From Aliivibrio fischeri (lineage in GTDB: Bacteria > Pseudomonadota > Gammaproteobacteria > Enterobacterales > Vibrionaceae), in assembly GCF_009727955.1 (NCBI RefSeq), contig NZ_WOBR01000004.1, positions 559,724-623,723 of the forward strand: a DNA stretch of 64,000 nt, read 5' to 3'. A program made the translations under genes and the position numbers. Of the stretch, positions 17,278-24,956 are shown piece by piece (positions within the stretch are counted from its first letter, which is position 1; every line of letters begins with the position of its first letter). A model generated the notes under the pieces. That model saw only the letters and a program-made list of their open reading frames with translations. It did not search any database and was not told the DNA's origin.

Positions 17278-18387
17278 GTGGGACATAAGTTCATTTCTCA
17301 AAAGAAACAAAGTAAAGAAGAAATGTTTGATGCATTGGTAAAAAATGCAATCGACTTCCTTGATGCATCTTTAGATGATCTCGATAAGAGACCAAAAAAC
17401 TCAATTGTTGATTTCTACTCATCGATTGAACTTTTTTTGAAAGCAAGATTAATGAATGAACATTGGACACTAATTCTTAGTCGTCCTGAATTGGCAAATC
17501 TTGATAGTTTTCAAGTGGGAGATTTTCATTCCGTATTCCTTGATGATGCTGTTAAAAGAATGAAAAACATCCTTCGTGCTCCTCTTCCTGCTAAAGCCGT
17601 CGATGTGTTCAAAGCTTTAGGAGAGCATCGAAATCAAATCGTTCATTTCGCTCATACTAATTATCAAGATATTGATGCAACTAAGGTGAGTGTTGTAGTT
17701 GAGCAATGGAGTGCTTGGCACTATCTACATGAATTAATTGTAACGACTTGGTCCCCTATTTTTGATGGTTACCTTGAGGAAATTAAGAGAATTCATAACC
17801 GAATGATGGGGCAGCAGGAATTTATTGCTGCAAGATTTGCCGAAATAACTACCGCCATCGAGATTAAGAAAAAATCTGGTAAACAGATTGAAGTTTGTAG
17901 CCATTGTAATATGGCTTCTGCTGAAATTACTAAACATAATAGTTGGGGCAATGAATACCAGTGCCTAGTATGTGGCGTTAAAGATATTTTTATCGTCCCA
18001 ACTGCAGCTACGATTCCTTGCCATCATTGCAACAAGGATATCGAATTTTTCAACAAAAATTTTAAGAGTTGTCCTCATTGCCATAATGAAATCGAGCATG
18101 AACAAGTCCTAAAAGCTTGCCGCGAAAAATACTCTGATGGAGATGGTTGGTGTGAAGAAGGCACAGAATGGATTGCCTATTGTCACGAATGCCATGACGA
18201 TGAACCATCCGTATTTTACATAGATGGTCATTGGAGCTGCATCACTTGTTTTGACCGAGGTTGGCAAGCTATTTCATGCCCTAATTGTGATGAGTTTGTT
18301 ACAGGCGATATGGAGACAATCAAACATTTTGCTTGTGTAAGATGTGAAGATGACGTTAGAGCAGCGTTGGCGGAAGATGGTTTTTAA
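17278..18387 (+). CDS. HEPN-like domain protein with multiple zinc ribbons
   Basis: A 369-residue protein from GTG 17278 (AGAGG eight bases upstream; GTG 17269 is an alternative). Residues about 15-190 are helical and contain HRNQIVHF, which fits the R-x4-H active-site motif of HEPN ribonucleases. The C-terminal half has at least eight CxxC-type pairs (CSHCN, CLVCG, CHHCN, CPHCH, CHECH, CITCF, CPNCD, CVRCE), consistent with several zinc ribbons that could bind nucleic acid or ribosomes. It starts directly after one attC-like site, and the core box of another overlaps its stop, so it has the form of a single-gene cassette. An RNA-cutting toxin or defence effector is plausible but unproven. Confidence 0.65.
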   Translation: MGHKFISQKKQSKEEMFDALVKNAIDFLDASLDDLDKRPKNSIVDFYSSIELFLKARLMNEHWTLILSRPELANLDSFQVGDFHSVFLDDAVKRMKNILRAPLPAKAVDVFKALGEHRNQIVHFAHTNYQDIDATKVSVVVEQWSAWHYLHELIVTTWSPIFDGYLEEIKRIHNRMMGQQEFIAARFAEITTAIEIKKKSGKQIEVCSHCNMASAEITKHNSWGNEYQCLVCGVKDIFIVPTAATIPCHHCNKDIEFFNKNFKSCPHCHNEIEHEQVLKACREKYSDGDGWCEEGTEWIAYCHECHDDEPSVFYIDGHWSCITCFDRGWQAISCPNCDEFVTGDMETIKHFACVRCEDDVRAALAEDGF

Positions 18388-18440
18388 CAAACTGTTAAAA
18401 AATGATTCGCAACGCATAAAATTTTACTGTGCGTTGCATT
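18382..18440 (+). other. attC remnant after the HEPN gene
   Basis: TTTTAAC (18382-18388) overlaps the stop codon and is the exact complement of the R' core GTTAAAA at 17255-17261, as expected for one cassette. It is followed by AAACTGTTAAAAAATG and a hairpin GCAACGCA / TGCGTTGC (18409-18437). The right half with its GGCGTTA core is missing, so this site looks truncated. Confidence 0.55.
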
Positions 18441-18615
18441 TTGTGTTTAGCGTGACCTTCGGCATCTTTTCTCTCTACTTCAAATGAGTTTTTCTCCCTC
18501 AACAGACTTTAACTTCTCTAAAAATCATAGCTACTTAGCATAAATTGCTTTCAGGTTTATAAATTTTACCAATGGTTTGGTAGAGTTATGATTCTATGTT
18601 CAGGGAGGGTTTCAA

Positions 18616-18750
18616 ATGGGAACGGTAATAGGTTTACTCATATTAATTGCGATAGATTGGTATTTACTTCGTAAAACAGGGCTTCATATCCACAAGTTTA
18701 TTTCTAAGAAATATGCCGAATATTTACAAAACAAAGAAAAAAATAAATAG
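18616..18750 (+). CDS. small membrane protein (44 aa)
   Basis: A short frame starting ATG with a very strong ribosome site (AGGGAGGG, seven bases upstream). It encodes one hydrophobic helix (MGTVIGLLILIAIDWYLL) followed by a basic, polar tail ending in KNKEKNK-like lysine-rich sequence. No family recognised. The good ribosome site and typical single-helix layout argue that it is real. It sits just before the Nudix gene and may be on the same transcript; such small membrane proteins are common in cassette islands. Confidence 0.5.
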   Translation: MGTVIGLLILIAIDWYLLRKTGLHIHKFISKKYAEYLQNKEKNK

Positions 18751-18786
18751 GTTTGTGTTGTTCACCAATTCAAATTTGAGGTAAAT

Positions 18787-19254
18787 ATGATCCCACTAAG
18801 TTCATCTGTCGTGTCTGGCGTGGCGTTATCAAAAATTGATGGCGAAGTAAAAATGCTACTCATGAAAAGAGTCAAAGGTGGCTTTTGGTGTCATGTTGCC
18901 GGCTCAATTGAACAGGGTGAAACGGGTATTGATGCAATCGTTCGTGAGTTTAAGGAAGAGACTCAAATTAACGTTTCAAACCTATACAATGCCCAGTATC
19001 TAGAACAATTTTACGAAGCCAGTGTTAATGTTATTCAACTCATCCCCGTTTTTGTTGTGATGTGTCCACCACAGCAAGAGGTGGTGCTAAATGAAGAACA
19101 TACCGAATATAAGTGGTGTAATTTAGAAGAAGCGCTGGAGTTGGCTCCATTTCCAAATCAGCATGCAGTGTTTAAGCATGTGTGGTCGTATTTTGTAGAA
19201 AAGCCCGTTAATGCGTTTTATCGGGTAGATGTAAGCAGAACTTGCCAGAAGTAA
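18787..19254 (+). CDS. Nudix hydrolase
   Basis: A 155-residue protein of the Nudix superfamily, which cleaves nucleoside diphosphates linked to another group. The Nudix box is complete: GSIEQGETGIDAIVREFKEE fits G-x5-E-x7-RE-xx-EE, including the metal-binding glutamates. ATG has GAGG seven bases upstream. The C-terminal region shows no extra domain, and the substrate cannot be told from sequence; dATP pyrophosphohydrolase (NudB)-like members have similar length. Nudix genes are common cargo of Vibrio cassette arrays, in agreement with the surrounding island. Confidence 0.85.
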   Translation: MIPLSSSVVSGVALSKIDGEVKMLLMKRVKGGFWCHVAGSIEQGETGIDAIVREFKEETQINVSNLYNAQYLEQFYEASVNVIQLIPVFVVMCPPQQEVVLNEEHTEYKWCNLEEALELAPFPNQHAVFKHVWSYFVEKPVNAFYRVDVSRTCQK

Positions 19255-19276
19255 TCCATTGGCTTACACTGAGCTT

Positions 19277-19615
19277 ATGCATACTATCGTTGAATTACCC
19301 GAATACAAGAAACGAGTTGAGAAACTTCTTTCTGAAGATGAGAACAAACAAATCATCAGTTATCTTGCAGAGCATCCTAAAGCAGGTGTATTAATGCAAG
19401 GTACTGGTGGAGTTCGTAAGCTGAGATGGGCGAAAGAAGGCGGTGGAAAAAGTGGTGGTGTAAGAGTTATTTATTATTATCATAATGAAGATATACCACT
19501 TTTTATGCTTTCACTCTTTGGAAAAAATGAGAAAGCAAATCTATCCAAAGCTGAATGTAATGTTCTTAATAAATTAACCAAAATACTTGCAGATAATTAC
19601 AGGAGACAATCATGA
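19277..19615 (+). CDS. higB: HigB/RelE-type toxin
   Basis: Toxin of a type II toxin-antitoxin pair; this group cleaves mRNA on the ribosome. From ATG 19277 the 112-residue protein has the family hallmarks: an N-terminal helix pair, GVLMQGTGGVRKLRWA, GKSGGVRVIYYY and LLSLFGKNEKANLS-like sequence near the end. It resembles V. cholerae HigB-2. A TTG 18 bases earlier is possible. The stop overlaps the antitoxin start by four bases (ATGA), so toxin comes first, the usual HigBA order. Confidence 0.85.
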   Translation: MHTIVELPEYKKRVEKLLSEDENKQIISYLAEHPKAGVLMQGTGGVRKLRWAKEGGGKSGGVRVIYYYHNEDIPLFMLSLFGKNEKANLSKAECNVLNKLTKILADNYRRQS

Positions 19616-19896
19616 GTAGTGCATTTGAGAGTATCCAACAAGGCTTAATGGAAGCAATTGAGTTTTCTGAAGGTGAAACTAAAAGGGCGACAGTCCACAA
19701 ATTTTCTCCTGTTGACGTTAAAGCCGTTCGTAATAACATAGCAATGACTCAAGCTGAATTTGCATCTACTTTTGGTATTAGCTTAGGAACGTTACGTCAT
19801 TGGGAGCGTGGAGATAGAACGCCTAGAGGTCCTGCGTTGGTATTACTAAATGTGCTTGCTAAAGATCCTAAAGCTGTAATTAGGGCGCTTGCGTAA
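19612..19896 (+). CDS. higA: HigA-type antitoxin, XRE family
   Basis: Antitoxin and autorepressor partner of the upstream HigB. The 94-residue protein has a flexible N-terminal part (about 30 residues) likely to wrap the toxin, and a Cro/CI helix-turn-helix at about 38-90: MTQAEFASTFGISLGTLRHWERGDRTP. AGGAG precedes the ATG, so the antitoxin is translated more strongly than the toxin. It most likely binds the operon promoter upstream of higB, but no clear operator was found in the short gap after the Nudix gene. Confidence 0.87.
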   Translation: MSSAFESIQQGLMEAIEFSEGETKRATVHKFSPVDVKAVRNNIAMTQAEFASTFGISLGTLRHWERGDRTPRGPALVLLNVLAKDPKAVIRALA

Positions 19897-19954
19897 TCAA
19901 TACATCATAAAGCATTGCTCAAATCTTATTAGAGTGTCTGATTACCAATCCAAA

Positions 19955-20254
19955 TCATCGCAAATGATTTTGTGGTAGTTGGGTTTGACTAAGGACTGCA
20001 ACGACTAAAATAAAGTCGTCTTCCTTAGTGAAATAAGCCGTATGTTTTCCAACTGGGAAGTAAAAGCCGTTCTCATATAAATCATTGCAACTTCTACCAA
20101 CACTTGGATTGTCAGCTAGCATCTGAAACCCATTAAGAAGTATGTCTTTGTAGTTGTTCCACTGCATCTGCGAAAAGTTTGTGACGGTATAATTTTTGAT
20201 TTTATGTAAATGAGCCTGTGCTAATGTACTTAGTTTGTATTTACTCTTTTGCAT
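19955..20254 (-). CDS. ParE-type toxin
   Basis: A 99-residue RelE/ParE superfamily toxin: KLSTLAQAHLHKIKNYT, NPSVGRSCNDLYENGFYFPVGKHTAYF and VVAVLSQTQLP follow the family pattern, including the arginine near the middle. ParE members poison DNA gyrase, but RelE-like members cut mRNA; sequence alone does not decide. It lies seven bases downstream of a Phd/YefM-type antitoxin on the same strand, forming a complete operon convergent with higBA. Part of the island; likely helps to keep it in the chromosome. Confidence 0.85.
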   Translation of the reverse strand: MQKSKYKLSTLAQAHLHKIKNYTVTNFSQMQWNNYKDILLNGFQMLADNPSVGRSCNDLYENGFYFPVGKHTAYFTKEDDFILVVAVLSQTQLPQNHLR

Positions 20255-20261
20255 ACTTTAC

Positions 20262-20504
20262 TTATAGCGTCTTTAAGAAGTGTTCACCGTCAACTGCATT
20301 GTTTTGAGCCAAGTCTTTTTTTGCAGATTCAAAACAATGTTTTATGTAATCCGCTTTCATACTTTCAAGTTCTTCATAATCTTTTATCGACATCACAACA
20401 ACGGCATCTTTGCTGTTTTTGCTAATTTTAATTGGCTCACGTTGAGCGTTTAAAAGTAGTTCTCCGAAATTACGTTTGGCATCATTTGCTGTTAATGTGT
20501 ACAT
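20262..20504 (-). CDS. Phd/YefM-type antitoxin
   Basis: An 80-residue antitoxin: the N-terminal DNA-binding part (MYTLTANDAKRNFGELLLNA, then VVVMSIKDYEELESM) is typical of the Phd/YefM family, and the C-terminal half should be disordered and bind the toxin encoded just downstream. It is the first gene of the leftward pair. A good promoter (TTGCAC, 16 bp, TATAAT) and a perfect palindrome overlap in the region upstream, which fits autoregulation by the antitoxin-toxin complex. Confidence 0.87.
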   Translation of the reverse strand: MYTLTANDAKRNFGELLLNAQREPIKISKNSKDAVVVMSIKDYEELESMKADYIKHCFESAKKDLAQNNAVDGEHFLKTL

Positions 20505-20536
20505 GGTTAAGCTCCAACTCTTGAATTACAATAATA

Positions 20537-20585
20537 ATTATAGGGTATCGATTAAAATGTGCAATTTAATTAAATCGTGCGATTT
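20537..20585 (-). promoter_or_regulatory. promoter and operator of the Phd-ParE pair
   Basis: Reading leftward: palindrome AAATCGTGCGATTT (20572-20585), -35 TTGCAC (20559-20564), 16-bp spacer, -10 TATAAT (20537-20542). A related half-site (GTGCAATTT) overlaps the -35. Likely bound by the antitoxin. Confidence 0.6.
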
Positions 20586-20631
20586 GTACAAAAAATAAAC
20601 TAGCAAATAGCAATGTTGTTAAAATACATCT

Positions 20632-20652
20632 AAAAGCCGAGCAGGGTAACTT
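20632..20652 (+). repeat. 21-bp copy of the fdhC terminator left half
   Basis: Identical to 13556-13576 and directly repeated; the sequence then diverges, so the right stem is missing and no hairpin forms. Marks the probable right edge of the island. Confidence 0.75.
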
Positions 20653-20799
20653 ACTTATTTTTTATTTATAGATTATTAAAGAGTAAAGTAATTTAGAATA
20701 AATAGAACATAAATATAAAGTTATCTTCAATTGATAGTTATACATTTTGATTGTTCTTAACTCTCTGATAAAAAGCTCTTTTTTTCTTGTGATATTTAA

Positions 20800-21390
20800 A
20801 TGAAACAGATTATTTTTGCTATTTGTATGCTCTTTTTAGTTAGTGGATGTGTAACTAGAAAAATTCCAATTATGCCGGAAGCTAAAGTTATTAGTCCTAT
20901 ATCAGAAATGGCTGCACATAAATTGAATTGTGAAATTGTTGATACTTACGTATTAGAAAAATCTCATCCTAACAACGTATTGCCAGTACTTAAAAATCAA
21001 ACATTTTTACTTGGTGGTAATCGTTATAGAGTATCTTCAGTATTAAGTGAACGTCGCGGCAAGCCTACGGGAGTCGTTGCTGAAATATACAGCTGTCCTA
21101 ATCCTTATGAAGTTAAACCTGCTGGGAGAGTAAATTTACTACCAGGCGCTCATGATGTTAAACCTATTACTTTCTCAGAAATTGAAAATACAGATTGTAA
21201 AGTACTGACTAGTCATGTCGTAGACAAAACAAACCCAGACAACATTTATATAGAACTTTCAAATGAAGTGTTTATGCGTGGTGGTAATAGATATCATATT
21301 ACAAAAATAATTGACACAGATGGTGCTAATCCTACATCACTTGCAGCTGATATTTATCGATGCAAACATCAATCAGTTGATTTTCATTAA
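20800..21390 (+). CDS. lipoprotein with a duplicated cysteine-flanked module
   Basis: A 196-residue probable lipoprotein (signal MKQIIFAICMLFLVSGC, lipobox VSGC). The mature part contains two copies of a module of about 55 residues. Each begins with a cysteine (NCEIVDTYVLEKSHPNN; DCKVLTSHVVDKTNPDN), has a central GGNRY motif, and ends with AEIYSC or ADIYRC, so each copy probably has one disulfide. I do not recognise the family. It stands alone, with its own terminator, just beyond the island repeat. Periplasmic or outer-membrane location is inferred from the signal; Ser after the lipidated Cys is absent (Val), so no inner-membrane retention signal is seen. Confidence 0.65.
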   Translation: MKQIIFAICMLFLVSGCVTRKIPIMPEAKVISPISEMAAHKLNCEIVDTYVLEKSHPNNVLPVLKNQTFLLGGNRYRVSSVLSERRGKPTGVVAEIYSCPNPYEVKPAGRVNLLPGAHDVKPITFSEIENTDCKVLTSHVVDKTNPDNIYIELSNEVFMRGGNRYHITKIIDTDGANPTSLAADIYRCKHQSVDFH

Positions 21391-21405
21391 TAAAATCTGA
21401 TTTTT

Positions 21406-21428
21406 AGCCGAGTGTTACTCGGCTTTTT
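21406..21428 (+). terminator. terminator of the duplicated-module lipoprotein gene
   Basis: AGCCGAG / CTCGGCT stem with a TGTTA loop and T-run, 15 bases after the stop codon. Confidence 0.85.
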
Positions 21429-21433
21429 CATAT

Positions 21434-23479
21434 TTAAATATCACAAAAGTGATTGCTCTGGTTTCTACCATTATTTTTAGAATAGTACAGCGCCTTATCA
21501 GCTTCGATGATCGCCTTTTCATTGTTTGAATCATCTTCTTTATTAATAGAGTAGGTAGTAATACCAATACTCAACGTGATAAAGGAAGAGACATCAGAAC
21601 TCTCGTGAGGAATAGATAGAGAAGTAATACAGGCTTGAATTTTTTCGGCCATCTGTATTGATTCTGCTTTATTGGTATTTTTCATCACAATAATAAATTC
21701 TTCACCACCAAATCTTGTAAGAAAGTCATTTTCTTTACAGCTTTCTTTTAATGCCTTAGCGACAGCGATTAATGCTTCATCACCTTTTTTATGACCATAG
21801 GTGTCGTTGTATTTTTTAAAGTAATCAATGTCTATCATCATGACAGAGCGAACCGTTAAATCTTGCTTATTCTCTAATAGATGAAGTTCTAATGCTCTGC
21901 GGTTGGGTACTGCTGTTAAACCGTCCGTTAAACTAAGATCATGTAATTTAAGATTAAGTGCGTTGATCTCTTTGTTTTTATTCATCAAAATTCGGGCGAA
22001 AGCGGCAATAACGATCAAAATACAAAGAAGAAAACCAGAGAAGAACATAATCTTACTGGCGTTTCTTTCAAGTTGTAAAATCCTATTTTCTTTCTTTTTA
22101 TTATCAAAAGAGTGAAGTAAAAACTGCGTTTGTGCTTGGTTATTATCATTCAATTGTTTGGTTTTTACTGCGTGGCTTTTTGCTAAATACAACGCCGCTT
22201 TTTGATAGTCTTTTTGTTTCAAGTAGGCATCATATAAATAGAAGTAAGTTTCATCTTCTAGATAAAACAATTTACGTTTTTGAATCGCATCTTTGGCTAA
22301 AATATGGTGATGAATAGAGTCATCATACAAACCTAAATGATTGTAAACCTTACCATAAGCGTTATATAAAGTGACGTCGAAATGATAAAAGCTATTTGAA
22401 AGTCCATTTGCATGACGCTCGCTGGCTTGTGTCAGTAGCATAAGCGCTTCTTTCGCTTTTCCTATAATCGACAGGTACTCTGCTTCTAGCAATAATTGGT
22501 TTGTTTGAAAATTCTCTTTAACAATGGAGTCTTTCTGTATTCTAAGGAGTCTCGCCGCCTCATCTAAATAATACTTTGCATTTTCCATGTCGTTGATTTG
22601 AAGATAAGCACTGTATAGTTTATATACGATGTAATAGGCTTCGTCAGGTTCTGTGTTGTTATTTTTATTTTGATATTCAAGTGCTTGCGTTAACTGGCGA
22701 ATTGCTTCGTCGTAGTTTTTTAAAAACAGATAATCGATACCAATATCCGTTAAGGTGTAAACGATATCGCTATACTGTTCTTTCTCTATGTAAATATTTA
22801 ATGCTTTTAATTTAAAATCAATGCCTAGAATGGTTTGGTTATTGTTCCAGTAGGAAAGGCCAAGGATGAAATAGACTTGTTCCATTTCTTGGTATTTGAT
22901 CTCTTGCGCAAATTCGAGTGTTTTTTGAGCTTGTTGAATACTGAGTAAACTGCCTTGTTCAACGTGTGCAAGATCATACGTTCGACCTAGTGAGATCGAG
23001 ATAAAAGCATCGCTATAGTCTTGATTTGAATTAAATAGATTTTCTGCATTTTGGTAGCTAAGTTTCGATTTTTCATATTGATCTTGCTCTATTTCAATAT
23101 AACTTCTTTCATAATAAAAACGGGACAGTACATGTGAGGGAAGAGCAGGATAGATGTATTGTTTTGCGTAATTAAAATGCTTTTCAGCAAGATCAAATTG
23201 GTTGTTGGCTGATGCTATATAGCCTTTAATAAATTCGATATAAAAGATATCTGACTTGTTTGTTTTTAAAGTGGGATCTTGTGAGACTGCCGATTCTAAA
23301 AAATCAAGATGTTCGCCACGGCGTGCTGATTGAATATCAAGAATTAACTCAATGGCTTTTTTGATTGAAGATGATTCTTTTGATGTGCTTGTAGATGCAT
23401 CATTTGATGAAAAGTGAATAAAAAGCGCAGCGATTAGCGTTATTGAAATCAGCGAAGCTGTTAAAAGCTTTAGTTTCAT
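21434..23479 (-). CDS. TPR-containing membrane diguanylate cyclase (GGDEF)
   Basis: Predicted to make cyclic-di-GMP. The 681-residue protein has an N-terminal signal anchor, a periplasmic region of about 430 residues made of TPR-like helical repeats, one membrane helix (KIMFFSGFLLCILIVIAAF, about 480-498) and a C-terminal GGDEF domain. The active site reads RFGGEEFIIV (near 590), an accepted GGEEF form, and DIDYFKKYNDTYGH is intact. The inhibitory RxxD site is not conserved (KEND at that place), so product inhibition may be lost. Single gene; the signal sensed by the TPR region is unknown. Confidence 0.87.
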   Translation of the reverse strand: MKLKLLTASLISITLIAALFIHFSSNDASTSTSKESSSIKKAIELILDIQSARRGEHLDFLESAVSQDPTLKTNKSDIFYIEFIKGYIASANNQFDLAEKHFNYAKQYIYPALPSHVLSRFYYERSYIEIEQDQYEKSKLSYQNAENLFNSNQDYSDAFISISLGRTYDLAHVEQGSLLSIQQAQKTLEFAQEIKYQEMEQVYFILGLSYWNNNQTILGIDFKLKALNIYIEKEQYSDIVYTLTDIGIDYLFLKNYDEAIRQLTQALEYQNKNNNTEPDEAYYIVYKLYSAYLQINDMENAKYYLDEAARLLRIQKDSIVKENFQTNQLLLEAEYLSIIGKAKEALMLLTQASERHANGLSNSFYHFDVTLYNAYGKVYNHLGLYDDSIHHHILAKDAIQKRKLFYLEDETYFYLYDAYLKQKDYQKAALYLAKSHAVKTKQLNDNNQAQTQFLLHSFDNKKKENRILQLERNASKIMFFSGFLLCILIVIAAFARILMNKNKEINALNLKLHDLSLTDGLTAVPNRRALELHLLENKQDLTVRSVMMIDIDYFKKYNDTYGHKKGDEALIAVAKALKESCKENDFLTRFGGEEFIIVMKNTNKAESIQMAEKIQACITSLSIPHESSDVSSFITLSIGITTYSINKEDDSNNEKAIIEADKALYYSKNNGRNQSNHFCDI

Positions 23480-23783
23480 GCAGGAATATCAAAAAAGAAT
23501 TAAGTATTATTTATTTTATCAATAGAAATAATTTAAATATAGCCTTTAATCTTATTATTGAGATCTAATTTGTGCTGTTATGTGATGTAGAACATAGAAA
23601 GTAAAGGCCGTGGCATTATTTTGTTTTAAAAGACTAATTTGAGGAAACCCCCGCTCTTTTTTTAGGCGGCTTTATCATTTATTTAGCTAAATCATTTCTG
23701 TTGTAATTATTAGTACTCAAACTAAATTTTCGTTCAGCGGTTATCTTTGATACAATCTCGCGCCTGTTTTAAAGGAGAGCTAA
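23480..23783. other. intergenic region between divergent genes
   Basis: AT-rich spacer holding the promoters of the diguanylate cyclase (leftward) and the hydrolase-like gene (rightward). A -10-like TACAAT lies near 23751, shortly before the AAGGAGAG ribosome site. A CCGC...GCGG element around a T-rich loop is at about 23652-23672. No coding frame of note. Confidence 0.4.
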
Positions 23784-24815
23784 ATGAAATTACTGTATTG
23801 GTTAGATGAGTGGTTAACCAACTCACGTTCACAACAACAAGCGCGACTTCCGATGACGGGCAGCGATTTACTTGACGATGTGTTTGTTAAGTATGAGTTT
23901 GTTGATTTGGACAAGCCACTACTGTTTACGTTTTCTCCTGCGGGAACTAACTTAAAAGAGCAAGACCTTCACGAAGATTATGCGCCTTGGGGCTATCATT
24001 TAGCACGCAAACAAGACGTTAATGTGATTTCATTTCAACACTTGGGCCAAAGTAACTGGTTCCGTAGTCGAAACTTAATCTTCTTTTTAGAGCAATTATC
24101 TACCTTGCTTGAACCATTTACGTATCGTTTAGGGTATGGATTAAGTCGTGGTGGATTCGCTATTGGTGCATTTGCTAATTTGTTGCAACTTGACCAAGTT
24201 TTGTTGTTTCATCCTGTTAGTACTAAAAACCAAAACATTGCGCCATGGGATGACAGATCAAGCACTGAAATTGCACAGAAGTTTGATTGGGAAGGCGATT
24301 ATCACGATCTTGATTTAGGAAAAGCGAAGGGCTATATCATTTATGACCCAACAAACCGAATCGATCGTTTGCACGCTAAACGTTATCCTGAGCTAACGCA
24401 TTTACGTGTGTTTGGTATGGGACATGGTACTCACGCCACTTACCTTAATAAATTTGGCTTTTACAAACAGGTGGCGGTTGATTTCATGCGTCACCAAAAG
24501 GTCGATATTGCTCAATTTCGTCAGCAGACTAAAACGTTACGCTTTAAAGAAGATTATTACAAACGCCTTAATAAAGCGAACTCAAGCTCTGAGCATCGTC
24601 TGGGGTTATTGAGTAAAGCACATAACATTGTTATTGGTGAGAAAGAAGCGCACGTACAAGAACACCAAGCACAGATAGATGTTCAGCCTTTGATTGATAT
24701 CGCACTTAAGCACCAAGATGAGCATCCACAAGATGCCATTCAGCTTTTAGAAATGGCACAGTTGTTAGTGCCTGATGACCCGTTAGTTGAGCATAAGCTA
24801 AAACAATTAGCGTAA
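23784..24815 (+). CDS. alpha/beta-hydrolase-like protein of unknown function
   Basis: A 343-residue soluble protein. The segment LGYGLSRGGFAIGAFAN (about 118-134) looks like the nucleophile elbow of an alpha/beta hydrolase (GLSRGG), the strand LLFTFSPAGTN near residue 50 could give the oxyanion region, and GMGHGTHATYL (about 213-223) could supply the catalytic histidine. The last 50 residues are helical and TPR-like (QLLEMAQLLVPDDPLV). I cannot name a substrate. It has a strong ribosome site (AAGGAGAG) and its own terminator, so it is a single-gene unit. Confidence 0.55.
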   Translation: MKLLYWLDEWLTNSRSQQQARLPMTGSDLLDDVFVKYEFVDLDKPLLFTFSPAGTNLKEQDLHEDYAPWGYHLARKQDVNVISFQHLGQSNWFRSRNLIFFLEQLSTLLEPFTYRLGYGLSRGGFAIGAFANLLQLDQVLLFHPVSTKNQNIAPWDDRSSTEIAQKFDWEGDYHDLDLGKAKGYIIYDPTNRIDRLHAKRYPELTHLRVFGMGHGTHATYLNKFGFYKQVAVDFMRHQKVDIAQFRQQTKTLRFKEDYYKRLNKANSSSEHRLGLLSKAHNIVIGEKEAHVQEHQAQIDVQPLIDIALKHQDEHPQDAIQLLEMAQLLVPDDPLVEHKLKQLA

Positions 24816-24831
24816 AAGCGGTTTAAATATT

Positions 24832-24859
24832 AACGCCTCATCTTGAATGGGGCGTTTTT
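24832..24859 (+). terminator. terminator of the hydrolase-like gene
   Basis: Stem AACGCCTCAT / ATGGGGCGTT (one T-G pair), loop CTTGA, T-run. Confidence 0.85.
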
Positions 24860-24956
24860 GTATTTGCGATTTAATGATATTCATGAAGGCATTTCATTCT
24901 TTATATAGACCTATTACTATAGAGATTATGTTTATTAACTAAGAAGTAATCTAAAT

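Larger units (their letters stand above)
13556..20652. mobile_element. putative genomic island with orphan integron-type cassettes
   Basis: About 7.1 kb bounded by two direct copies of a 21-bp sequence taken from the fdhC terminator; the left copy is a complete hairpin, the right copy is cut in mid-stem. Inside are a broken GNAT gene, an HD-Hsp90-like ATPase, a HEPN/zinc-ribbon gene, a Nudix gene and two toxin-antitoxin pairs, which are typical Vibrio superintegron cargo. Three attC-like sites lie between genes, but no integrase, transposase or tRNA is present. The boundary is an inference from the repeat; the fdh genes and the genes after 20.8 kb look like core chromosome. Confidence 0.55.

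Noticed and set aside
17100-17288. A 62-codon frame upstream of the HEPN gene
   Set aside because: It lies across the VCR-like attC site and its sequence is explained by the repeat; no ribosome site of quality and no family.
13500-20700. Prophage or transposon as cause of the island
   Set aside because: No integrase, transposase, phage structural gene or tRNA target is present; only cassette-like sites and the terminator repeat are seen.
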